Shown here: one piece after another, positions 1 through 5,047 of the stretch | How positions within the stretch are numbered: the stretch's first letter is position 1 | Layout: each line of letters begins with the position of its first letter | Source of the DNA: UBA9676 sp036522155 | GTDB taxonomy: Bacteria > Actinomycetota > Actinomycetes > Streptosporangiales > Streptosporangiaceae | Assembly: GCA_036522155.1 (NCBI GenBank) | Contig: DATDGI010000150.1 | Coordinates: forward strand, 1 to 5,092 | DNA: 5,092 nucleotides | Direction: 5' to 3' | Made by a program: the position numbers and the translations under genes | The notes under the pieces: model-generated | The model's database searches: none | Told to the model about the DNA's origin: nothing | The model's input: the letters and a program-made list of their open reading frames with translations, nothing else

Positions 1-486
1 GGCGCCAAGCAGGACCGGGCCGGCCGGATCGAGGTGGGCCCCGACCTGAGCATCCCCGGCCACCCGGAGATCCTGGTCACGGGCGACGTGATGAGCCTGG
101 ACAAGCTGCCCGGGGTGGCCGAGGTGGCGATGCAGACCGGCCTGTACGCCGGGCACCGGATCCGGCGCGAACTCGCCGGCCAGGCGGCGGGCAAGCCGTT
201 CCGCTACCACGACCTGGGCTCGGCCGCCTACATCGCCCGGGGCCGGGCCGTGGTCTCGGTCGGGCGGCTGCACTTCGCCGGCTTCCCGGGCTGGGTGGCC
301 TGGCTGTTCATCCACATCGGCTTCCTCACCGGCTACCGCAACCGCGTCGGCGCGGTGCTGAGCTGGTGGTTCGCCTTCACCCGCGACCTGCGCCGCGAGC
401 GCACGTTCACCATCCGGGAGGTGGGCCGGGTCAGCGATGTCTACGCTGAGTCCCCCGGTCCCGCCCCCACCGGCACACAGCCCTGA
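1..486 (+). CDS. ndh: Type II NADH dehydrogenase (NDH-2), C-terminal part, 5' end outside window
   Basis: The reading frame is open from base 1 to the TGA at 484-486, giving 161 visible residues. The N-terminal Rossmann domains lie outside the window. Visible residues 27-47 hold the family's C-terminal FAD-contact motif: TGD, then LPGVAEVAMQTG. Next comes a PFRYHDLGSAAYIARGRAVV stretch typical of NDH-2. Visible residues about 95-126 form an aromatic, hydrophobic segment (GFPGWVAWLFIHI, then WWFAF) like the amphipathic membrane anchor of the family, ending in an RRERTFT basic tail. Family knowledge: NDH-2 is a single-subunit flavoenzyme on the inner face of the membrane that oxidises NADH and reduces quinone without pumping protons. 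A GTG at 34 is only an internal codon, because homologous sequence continues upstream of it. The aquaporin gene follows at once and is probably co-transcribed. Other FAD-dependent disulfide-oxidoreductase relatives are possible, but the anchor favours NDH-2. Confidence 0.9.
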   Translation, partial: GAKQDRAGRIEVGPDLSIPGHPEILVTGDVMSLDKLPGVAEVAMQTGLYAGHRIRRELAGQAAGKPFRYHDLGSAAYIARGRAVVSVGRLHFAGFPGWVAWLFIHIGFLTGYRNRVGAVLSWWFAFTRDLRRERTFTIREVGRVSDVYAESPGPAPTGTQP

Positions 487-1399
487 CACCGACCGGTGCC
501 CGGCATACCAGGAAAGGCGGTGCCAGTTGGCCAGCCAGCCAGCGGATCGAGCCGCAGCCGAAGAGTCTGACCGGCAGGACGCCATCAACCATGCCCAGCT
601 GACCTTGCGGTCCATCGGGCTGCCGAACGCGGTCGCCCGCGAGTTCGACTTCTGGAACGACAGGTACGAGGGGCGGCGGCTGTTCTCCGAACTGCTTGGC
701 ACCTTCCTGCTGGTGCTAGTCGCCGTGGGCGGCGGCATGGTGAACGCCCGGTTCGGCGGTAATGCGGTCCCGTATGGCGCGCGCGTGGTCGCACCCGCGC
801 TGATGGTGGCGGCGATCATCTTGTTCATGGGCACCGTCTCGGGCGCGCACCTGAACCCGGCGGTCAGCATCGCCTTCGCCGCGCGGGGTGACTTCCCGTG
901 GAAACGGGTCCCGGCCTACGTCATCACCCAGTTCGTAGGCGCCTGCCTGGCCACGTTGCTGCTGTGGGCGCTGATCGGCAAGCAGGGCAGCGCGGGCCTG
1001 ACCCTGCCCGGCAGCGGCATATCCACGACCACCGCGTTCCTGTGGGAGATGGTGCTGACCACCGGCCTGGTGAGCGTGATCCTGGGTACCGCGTCGGGGG
1101 CTCAGCAGATCGGGCCGCTGGCCGCCATCGGGGTGGGCAGCTACATAGCGCTGGCCGGGCTGTGGGGCGCACCGGTCAGTGGTGCGTCCATGAACCCGGC
1201 TCGGTCACTGGGGCCCGCCCTGGTCCTGGGCGACTGGACCTCGTGGTGGGCGTATCTGGCCGGCCCCGTGGCCGGCGGCACTATCGCGGTGGGCTTCGCC
1301 TACATCCTGCGCGGCCCTGGCGGCGGCCGCAGCGGGAGGGCAGCGGCCCAGGGCACACTCGGCGTGGACTGGCATCCTGGCCCCAAACCCCGGCCCTGA
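437..1399 (+). CDS. Aquaporin / MIP-family channel with long N-terminal extension
   Basis: The protein has 320 residues from the ATG at 437. Both MIP half-helix motifs are intact: HLNPAVS with N140-P141-A142, and MNPARSLGP with N253-P254-A255 followed by the filter arginine R256. About six membrane segments are visible (near 82-100, 115-132, 155-178, 198-219, 227-244, 268-292). Family knowledge: a tetrameric membrane pore passing water, glycerol or other small neutral solutes. By counting from the NPA motifs, the other selectivity-filter positions are P120, G241 and A250. These are small and non-canonical, so the substrate should not be assumed to be water. About 80 polar residues precede the first helix, longer than in AqpZ. 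The start is uncertain. The ATG at 437 overlaps ndh by 50 bases and has a GGGAGGTGG about 13-15 bases upstream. An in-frame TTG at 527 (residue 31) lies after ndh, with AGGAAAGG at a good spacing. The gene ends 19 bases from the convergent toxin gene. Confidence 0.88.
   Translation: MSTLSPPVPPPPAHSPDTDRCPAYQERRCQLASQPADRAAAEESDRQDAINHAQLTLRSIGLPNAVAREFDFWNDRYEGRRLFSELLGTFLLVLVAVGGGMVNARFGGNAVPYGARVVAPALMVAAIILFMGTVSGAHLNPAVSIAFAARGDFPWKRVPAYVITQFVGACLATLLLWALIGKQGSAGLTLPGSGISTTTAFLWEMVLTTGLVSVILGTASGAQQIGPLAAIGVGSYIALAGLWGAPVSGASMNPARSLGPALVLGDWTSWWAYLAGPVAGGTIAVGFAYILRGPGGGRSGRAAAQGTLGVDWHPGPKPRP
510..517 (+). promoter_or_regulatory. Candidate ribosome binding site for a TTG start of the aquaporin
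   Basis: AGGAAAGG sits in the 40 bases after the ndh stop, with its 3' end 9 bases before an in-frame TTG at 527. If used, the aquaporin would be 290 residues and would not overlap ndh. The competing ATG at 437 has a stronger but more distant purine run at 416-424. The sequence does not settle which is used. Confidence 0.4.
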
Positions 1400-1418
1400 G
1401 CCGACGTGCGCCCCGGGA

Positions 1419-1649
1419 TCATGACAGCCGGTCAACTCGTTCGACGGTGATCAGCTCATCGTCGATCACGTAGATCACCCGGTATTGCCCGACGCGCAGG
1501 CGGTGGTAGTCGCCCCGGTGGAAAGCCTCCACCGGGTAAGGGTCTGCGCCGAGCGCTTCGACCGCAGCGCCGATGCTCCGCATCCCGTCCTGGTCAGCCA
1601 GATAACGCCGCGCAGAGGCTCTCGCCACCGGCGACCACTCGATCCTCAC
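1419..1649 (-). CDS. RelE/ParE-like toxin of a type II toxin-antitoxin system
   Basis: A 76-residue protein starting at GTG 1649. The C-terminal half (residues 48-70) carries the signature strand pattern of the RelE/ParE superfamily: YHRLRVGQYRVIYVIDDELITV, with the basic pair R50/R52, then R57 and Y60. The N-terminal half starts with a short strand (RIEWSPVA), then helices and an LGADPYPVEA turn, also family-like. Family knowledge: RelE members cleave mRNA on the ribosome, while ParE members poison gyrase; sequence alone does not tell which applies. The protein is shorter than the usual 85-95 residues and ends at VERVDRLS, without the VGHRREVY-type tail where RelE enzymes often keep catalytic residues. 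Its GTG overlaps the TGA of the upstream antitoxin gene (GTGA, 4 bases), the usual coupling in such operons. Confidence 0.8.
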   Translation of the reverse strand: MRIEWSPVARASARRYLADQDGMRSIGAAVEALGADPYPVEAFHRGDYHRLRVGQYRVIYVIDDELITVERVDRLS

Positions 1650-1927
1650 GGGTCGGCGAGCAACTCCTTCATGGCCACCTCGTGGGACACCGCGCCCGGC
1701 CGCCCAGCCGCCACCCAGTCCCGGTGCGCAGCCAGGGTCGCCTCCACCTCGGCCTCCTCCAGCAGCTCGGTCGACGCGTGACGCTGCACGGCCTCAAGCC
1801 GTCTCAGGTCGGGGAGCGGGACGATCGCGGCCGCCTCGCCGCCAAGATGGATCACCTCATACGAACCTAGATCGCCGCCTGGCTGGGGTGTCATAGCCAC
1901 ACGGTAGCGGGCGTCTGCGACAGTCAC
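1646..1927 (-). CDS. Phd/YefM-like antitoxin partner of the RelE-like toxin
   Basis: Taken from GTG 1927 this encodes 93 residues. It begins VTVADAR and has YEVIHLGGEAAAIVPL at about 21-36, then DLRRLEAV. This matches the Phd/YefM layout: an N-terminal strand and helix, a second strand with a conserved Gly, a hydrophobic AAIV strand, then an acidic helical tail (residues 50-93) that in this family wraps the toxin. Family knowledge: the N-terminal domain binds operator DNA and represses the operon. The start is uncertain. ATG 1894 would give 82 residues but remove the N-terminal strand expected for DNA binding, and neither start has a strong Shine-Dalgarno. The frame is open to 2035, but the extra upstream residues are Gly/Arg-rich and do not look like protein. 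The stop overlaps the toxin start. Confidence 0.7.
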   Translation of the reverse strand: MTVADARYRVAMTPQPGGDLGSYEVIHLGGEAAAIVPLPDLRRLEAVQRHASTELLEEAEVEATLAAHRDWVAAGRPGAVSHEVAMKELLADP

Positions 1928-2028
1928 CGGGCGAACCACCCGAGCCGCTCCGGCGTTTCCCCGGATCGCCCCCCGGCCTCGCGCTAACCCGCCCGCCTGG
2001 CGCCATCCACCGCCCCGCGGCCACATGC

Positions 2029-2045
2029 TGCCCACCTGCTGGGCA
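2029..2045. promoter_or_regulatory. Perfect inverted repeat in the gap between antitoxin and lipoprotein genes
   Basis: TGCCCA at 2029-2034 and TGGGCA at 2040-2045 are exact reverse complements around a 5-base centre. The site lies in the divergent gap (1928-2113), about 100 bases upstream of the antitoxin start and about 70 upstream of the lipoprotein start. It could be an operator for either gene or a chance hairpin in GC-rich DNA. I see no convincing -35/-10 pair beside it. Confidence 0.25.
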
Positions 2046-2101
2046 TGGTGAAGGACTGAATTCTGCGCCGTGGCTTCCGGGCAGACCGCCTGGCTTGCCT
2101 C

Positions 2102-2105
2102 AGGA
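2102..2105 (+). promoter_or_regulatory. Ribosome binding site that favours the ATG at 2114
   Basis: AGGA ends 8 bases before the ATG at 2114. The in-frame ATG at 2105 overlaps this element and has no purine-rich site of its own at proper spacing, so 2114 is the better start of the lipoprotein. Confidence 0.5.
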
Positions 2106-2113
2106 TGGTCCTC

Positions 2114-2665
2114 ATGAATGCGCGGGATGGGCTTGCGGCCGTGCTGGCGGCGGCCGCCGGGCGGGGCAGGGCAGGCCGCCCCCGGGTGAGCGGAGCGGTT
2201 GTGCTGGCCGCGCTGGCCGTCAGCCTGCTGATGGCGGCATGCTCAGGCCCGCACGCGCCATCGCATAACCACGGAGTGATGGCCGGGCATCTGACCATCC
2301 CGTTCGAGCCGGCCGCGACCGCGGGGAAGGCAGAGATCATCCCGATCGCGGTCACCGTAGGGCAACGCTTCTCGATCAAGGTTGACACATCTGACGGGCC
2401 CTATTGGTGGGCTCCGGTAGGCCCCGCGCCGGATCCGCGCCTGGTCCGGCTGGTTGGCAACTTCAACGACGGGAGCTGCAGCCCCAGCCTGGTCGGTTGC
2501 CGCGTTCCCTACTTCCACACCCTCAGCGCGCATGCCCGGGGAACGACGGCGATGTCGTGGCAGTATCACGACCCGGGCTGCGTGCGCGCGCCGGGGACAG
2601 CCAGCCCACCCAGCCGGCTCTGCCCGCCGGTCGCCATAGTGACCTTCACCATCACCATCAGCTGA
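2114..2665 (+). CDS. Secreted lipoprotein with a chagasin-like (inhibitor I42-like) domain
   Basis: A 183-residue protein from ATG 2114. A long Arg-rich n-region (to about residue 24) leads into a hydrophobic stretch and a lipobox, L38-L39-M40-A41-A42-C43; C43 would be lipidated and the protein anchored outside the cell. A His/Pro-rich linker follows. The mature part is mostly beta-strand-like: VTVGQRFSIKVD near 80-91, TSDGPYWW at 92-99, then a G-TTAMSWQYHDPG segment near 143-155 and an alternating VAIVTFTITIS end. This order resembles chagasin-family protease inhibitors (GE-F-I-L, NPTTGYxW, G-A-l-f-y-RPW, f-V-V), but the TTG and RPW loop residues that contact the protease are changed, so inhibition is not assured. 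Four mature cysteines (C122, C129, C156, C170) could form two disulfides, which is unusual for this fold. It ends 39 bases from the convergent HEAT-like gene. The lipoprotein call is firm; the fold is tentative. Confidence 0.75.
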   Translation: MNARDGLAAVLAAAAGRGRAGRPRVSGAVVLAALAVSLLMAACSGPHAPSHNHGVMAGHLTIPFEPAATAGKAEIIPIAVTVGQRFSIKVDTSDGPYWWAPVGPAPDPRLVRLVGNFNDGSCSPSLVGCRVPYFHTLSAHARGTTAMSWQYHDPGCVRAPGTASPPSRLCPPVAIVTFTITIS

Positions 2666-2704
2666 GCAGGTCTCGCCGGCCGGATGGTACGCGGATCGTG
2701 CGGC

Positions 2705-3391
2705 CTACCGTGGCGGCCGCGGCGGTCGCGGCGGTGACGGTGGCGGCGGCGGCCGCGTCAGGGTTCCTCCGAGCGGACGCCTGAACCGCGGCCGTCCGTC
2801 AGGGATGCCGTGGAAGGCCTCGGCGGCGGCTTGCGGGCCGAGGCTGGCCAGCTGCCCGGCGGCGTCCGCGCGGAGCTCGTCATCGACACTGTGATCGCGG
2901 GCGATGGCCTGGAACGCGTCGGCGGCGGCGGCCTGGTCGATATCGGGCAGCCGGCTGGCCGCCTCCAGCCGGATGTCATCATCGACCATGTGGTCACGCG
3001 CGATGGCCCGCAACGCCTCGGCGGCGACCCCCTCATCGAGTTCGGGCAGCCGCCCGGCCGCCTCCAGCCGGATGTCGTCGTCGACCATGTGGTCACGGGC
3101 GATCGCCCGGAACGCTTCGGCGGCGGCTCGCTGGTCGACTTCGGGCAGCCGGCTGGCCGCCTCCAGCCGGATGTCATCATCAACGCTGTGGTCACGCGCG
3201 ATGGCGCGCAACGCGTCGGCGGCGGCGGCCTGGTCGACTTCGGGCAGCCGCCCGGCCGCCTCCAGCCGGATGTCATCATCAACGCTGTGGTCACGGGCGA
3301 TGGCCCGCAACGCCTCGGCGCCAGCTCGCGGGTCGTGTTCGGCCAGCTGCTCGGCTGCGGTCAAGCGGTCGTCATCGGTGTCGTAATCCAT
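2705..3391 (-). CDS. HEAT-like alpha-solenoid protein of five 33-residue repeats with a Pro/Arg tail
   Basis: A 228-residue protein from ATG 3391. After a half repeat (LTAAEQLAEHDP, residues 10-21) come five 33-residue units at 22-54, 55-87, 88-120, 121-153 and 154-186. Each unit is built as helix A (AAADALRAIARDH), a turn (SVDDD or MVDDD) and helix B (IRLEAAGRLPEVD). This is the two-helix pattern of HEAT/PBS-lyase-like solenoids, which act as binding scaffolds; no catalytic motif is visible. The fifth unit is degenerate, as expected for a C-terminal cap. A half unit follows, then a basic Pro-rich tail (about 200-228). The protein is strongly acidic in the repeats and lacks a signal peptide, so it is probably cytoplasmic. 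It lies 56 bases downstream of the membrane coiled-coil gene on the same strand, probably in one operon. Its own Shine-Dalgarno is weak. Partner and role are unknown. Confidence 0.78.
   Translation of the reverse strand: MDYDTDDDRLTAAEQLAEHDPRAGAEALRAIARDHSVDDDIRLEAAGRLPEVDQAAAADALRAIARDHSVDDDIRLEAASRLPEVDQRAAAEAFRAIARDHMVDDDIRLEAAGRLPELDEGVAAEALRAIARDHMVDDDIRLEAASRLPDIDQAAAADAFQAIARDHSVDDELRADAAGQLASLGPQAAAEAFHGIPDGRPRFRRPLGGTLTRPPPPPSPPRPPRPPR
2834..3328 (-). repeat. Five tandem 99-bp coding repeats
   Basis: Five direct repeats of exactly 99 bases (33 codons) lie inside the solenoid gene. Blocks of 42 bases near 3155-3196 and 3254-3295 are identical copies. Units 1 and 2 carry SVDDD while 3 and 4 carry MVDDD, and Gly/Ser before RLP alternates from unit to unit (G, S, G, S), so part of the array probably grew by duplication of a 198-bp pair. 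Unit 5, at 2834-2932, has diverged most. Confidence 0.9.
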
Positions 3392-3447
3392 GGTTCTGCT
3401 GGCTTTCTGTGCGAGACGGTTCAGCAGGCGGATTCCGCGGGCTGGCT

Positions 3448-3720
3448 TTACTCGACGTCCTTGAGGACTTTCTGCACCTGATCGAGCTGGTCGCGCAGCT
3501 GGGCGAGCTGCATGTTGATCTCGGCGAGTTTCAGGTCGGTGTGCTCCTGGGCGGTGACCGCCATCTCAGACAGGCGCCGGTACTCGTCGCTTGTGGTCAG
3601 ATCGGCGCGTGTCTTCTTGCTGATGGCAAGGTGCTGTCCCCATTGGTACATCGCGTACGCGATCAGGCCGCCGACGACCAGGACGACGATGACGAAGGCG
3701 ACGGCGATCGGGCTACTCAT
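3448..3720 (-). CDS. Small single-pass membrane protein with a C-terminal coiled coil
   Basis: A 90-residue protein starting at ATG 3720. Residues 4-26 are one hydrophobic membrane helix (PIAVAFVIVVLVVGG...). A short basic stretch follows (K35, K36, R38), which by the positive-inside rule puts the C-terminus in the cytoplasm. Residues 45-90 are charged and helical. From 65 on, L65, I68, L72, L75, L79, V82, L86 and V89 fall in perfect a/d heptad spacing, so the protein should oligomerise or bind a helical partner at the membrane face. I do not recognise a named family. Its ATG overlaps the TGA of the upstream regulator gene (ATGA) and it has a near-consensus Shine-Dalgarno, so it is translated together with the regulator. 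The HEAT-like gene follows after 56 bases. An uncharacterised scaffold or sensor-accessory role is inference. Confidence 0.82.
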   Translation of the reverse strand: MSSPIAVAFVIVVLVVGGLIAYAMYQWGQHLAISKKTRADLTTSDEYRRLSEMAVTAQEHTDLKLAEINMQLAQLRDQLDQVQKVLKDVE

Positions 3721-4058
3721 GACCCACCTCCTGCGTCCGGCTCGCTGCCCGCGGTCAGGGTGGCGACCGCAGTCATGATCTCCTTGGGTGTCAACTGGAT
3801 GGTGAACGGCGTTACCTCGTAGAACTTCATTGCTTTCCCGTCCTCTGAGACCTCAATGACAGCCGACACCAGGCCGGCTGCCTGCAGCTTGCGCAGGTGG
3901 ACCTGCAGTAGTGCCCGGCTGATGCCGAGTTCGCGTGCTAGCTGGCTCACGTAGTTGCGCTGTTCGGCCAGGGCGGCCACCACCCGCAGCCGGTGCGGGT
4001 TGGCCAGCGTGGCCAGCACCCGCAGCAGCCTGTCCCCGGTCATCTCAGCGACGTCCAC
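3717..4058 (-). CDS. ArsR-like winged helix-turn-helix transcriptional regulator
   Basis: A 113-residue protein from GTG 4058. Residues 10-32 (LLRVLATLANPHRLRVVAAL) match the first helices of ArsR/SmtB-type regulators. Residues 36-64 form the helix-turn-helix: YVSQLARELGIS, then RALLQVHLRKLQAAGLV with the recognition helix near 47-59. Residues 65-85 form the beta wing (VIEVSEDGKAMKFYEVTPF). There is no cysteine at all, so the thiolate metal site of classic ArsR or CadC proteins is absent and the ligand is unknown. A short acidic, Gly-rich tail follows. GTG 4058 is chosen because AAAGG sits 5 bases upstream; ATG at 4043 is a later alternative. It is the first gene of a probable operon with the membrane coiled-coil and HEAT-like genes. 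Two palindromes directly upstream suggest autoregulation. Confidence 0.85.
   Translation of the reverse strand: MDVAEMTGDRLLRVLATLANPHRLRVVAALAEQRNYVSQLARELGISRALLQVHLRKLQAAGLVSAVIEVSEDGKAMKFYEVTPFTIQLTPKEIMTAVATLTAGSEPDAGGGS
3727..3732 (-). promoter_or_regulatory. Strong ribosome binding site of the membrane coiled-coil gene
   Basis: On the minus strand this reads AGGAGG, extended as AGGAGGTGG, 6 bases before ATG 3720. It lies inside the last codons of the regulator gene (Gly-Gly-Gly-Ser). It fixes the start of the downstream gene and suggests that gene is translated at least as strongly as the regulator. Confidence 0.85.
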
Positions 4059-4069
4059 GACACCCTTTC

Positions 4070-4101
4070 TTGCATATGCAAATTTAAGTTAGCACATGCT
4101 A
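4070..4101. promoter_or_regulatory. Twin palindromic operator-like sites upstream of the regulator gene
   Basis: TTGCATATGCAA (4070-4081) is a perfect 12-bp palindrome. TAGCACATGCTA (4090-4101) has 5-bp arms (TAGCA/TGCTA) around a 2-base centre. The two agree at 9 of 12 positions (consensus TNGCAYATGCNA), and their centres are 20 bp apart, about two helical turns, so dimers would bind the same DNA face. The nearer site begins 11 bases upstream of the GTG start and is next to its ribosome binding site. The AT-rich stretch between the sites (AATTTAAGT) could hold the minus-strand -10 element (for example TAAATT), though no clear -35 is seen. Confidence 0.6.
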
Positions 4102-4142
4102 GGAACCGGCGACAAGGCAGCCGTTCCGGGGGCCGCCCGAAT

Positions 4143-4190
4143 ACCGCCGCCAGCGGTCCGGAGACCGGGCCGGCCAGCGCGCATCCGGTC
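4143..4190. other. Weak hairpins between the NAD kinase end and the regulator operon
   Basis: The 130-base gap 4059-4188 holds, besides the operator region, two inverted repeats: ACCGC/GCGGT (4143-4147 and 4153-4157, 5-base loop) and GACCGG/CCGGTC (4163-4168 and 4185-4190, the latter touching the nadK stop). They could form a weak terminator after nadK, but there is no U-tract and such short GC arms arise easily by chance here. Confidence 0.2.
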
Positions 4191-5046
4191 AGCCGGCAGC
4201 GACTTCCGCGGAATCGGTGAGCCGCAGCTTGCGCCGCGCCCGCTCGTAGAACGTGGTCTCGCCGAGCCGGACGACGTGCACGGCGGCCGGCCGCGGCCGC
4301 ATCTCGATCCGGTCGCCGGTACTCACATGCGCCGCAATCTGCCCGTCGACCTCCACCGCGAGCCGGCCGCTGGACGGCAGGATCTCCAGCACCAGGCTGT
4401 CCCGTACCGAGACGACAAGCCCGCGGTTGTATGCCGAATGCGGTGCCGCCGGCGTGACCAGCAGCGCCTCCACGGCAGGGCTGACGATGGGGCCGCCGGC
4501 CGAGAAACTGTAGGCGGTCGAACCGGCGGGGGTGGCCACCACGACCGCGTCCGCGGCATAGCTGACAAACGGGTGCCCGGCCGGCTTGACCGCAACCACC
4601 GCGGTCGGCTGCCCGGGGAACCGGACAATCGCAACGTCGTTAAACGCCGTGACTACCGTTTCGCCGATGCTGGCATCCAGCGCCAGCCGCGGCTCGGTCG
4701 TGTACTGGTGGTCATCAATCGATGACAGCGCCCGGGGCAGATCAGGCACGTCCACCTCGGCCAGGAAGCCCAGCTTGCCAACGTTCACCCCGAGCACCGG
4801 CGCCCGCTGCCGATCAGCCAGCCGCATCGCGCGCAGCATCGTGCCATCACCGCCCAGGCTGATGACCAGGTCCGCACGCTTGCCGAGTTCCCCGGCGCTG
4901 ACCGCGACCGCGCCACAGTTCAGCCGGGCAATCTCGGTATCAATGCCCAGCACCTGGATGCCGCGCCGCGCCGCCCAGCCCTCGATGGCCGACACCGCCA
5001 CACCGCATTCCCGCTCCGGATGCAACACCACGCCGATGACGTGCAT
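4189..5046 (-). CDS. nadK: NAD kinase (ATP-NAD kinase)
   Basis: A 285-residue cytoplasmic enzyme that phosphorylates NAD to NADP. Residues 61-69 give VISLGGDGT with the GGDGT nucleotide motif and catalytic Asp D67. Residues 85-95 give the family LGVNVGKLGFL. F135-N136-D137 is the NAD-contact NE/ND motif. Residues 171-190 hold the TPAGSTAYSFSAGGPIVSP glycine-rich motif. The ending KLRLTDSAE is also typical. Length is normal. The N-terminus (HVIGVVLHP) is short and unlike the longer N-terminus of the Mycobacterium tuberculosis enzyme as I recall it, so this may be a second NAD kinase paralog. The gene usually found downstream in actinomycetes, recN, is absent; a regulator operon on the same strand follows after 130 bases. 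The ATG at 5046 is kept because the protein begins with the expected first strand, although its Shine-Dalgarno is weak. A TGA one base upstream may end a preceding gene. Confidence 0.93.
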   Translation of the reverse strand: MHVIGVVLHPERECGVAVSAIEGWAARRGIQVLGIDTEIARLNCGAVAVSAGELGKRADLVISLGGDGTMLRAMRLADRQRAPVLGVNVGKLGFLAEVDVPDLPRALSSIDDHQYTTEPRLALDASIGETVVTAFNDVAIVRFPGQPTAVVAVKPAGHPFVSYAADAVVVATPAGSTAYSFSAGGPIVSPAVEALLVTPAAPHSAYNRGLVVSVRDSLVLEILPSSGRLAVEVDGQIAAHVSTGDRIEMRPRPAAVHVVRLGETTFYERARRKLRLTDSAEVAAG

Positions 5047-5047
5047 C

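Noticed and set aside
898..1473. Second plus-strand frame inside the aquaporin gene
   Set aside because: Its Arg/Gly-rich translation has no recognisable pattern, while the overlapping frame carries both NPA motifs and six membrane segments.
1928..2035. N-terminal extension of the antitoxin frame up to 2035
   Set aside because: The added residues are Gly/Arg/Trp-rich, and the Phd-like alignment is already complete from GTG 1927.
1984..2388. Minus-strand open frame overlapping the lipoprotein start
   Set aside because: It covers the lipoprotein's signal peptide on the opposite strand, and its Ala/Arg/Ser-rich translation shows no domain.
2834..3328. Possible CRISPR array
   Set aside because: The repeats are 99 bases, contiguous without spacers, in frame and inside a gene.
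3396..3427. CTGCTG/CAGCAG inverted repeat between the membrane coiled-coil and HEAT-like genes
   Set aside because: Arms are 6 bases with a 20-base spacer and no U-tract, too weak to call a terminator or operator.
2810..3481. Long plus-strand open frame of 223 residues across the repeat array
   Set aside because: It is the antisense shadow of the 99-bp coding repeats: a repeat whose length is a multiple of 3 stays open in any frame that lacks a stop in one unit. The minus-strand frame gives clear helical repeats with an acidic, HEAT-like pattern.
3409..3822. Plus-strand open frame opposite the membrane coiled-coil gene
   Set aside because: The minus-strand gene has a near-consensus ribosome binding site, an ATGA overlap and a perfect heptad pattern; the plus frame has none.
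4096..4725. Plus-strand open frame opposite nadK
   Set aside because: Antisense to a clearly identified NAD kinase; the translation is low-complexity Arg/Pro/Gly-rich.
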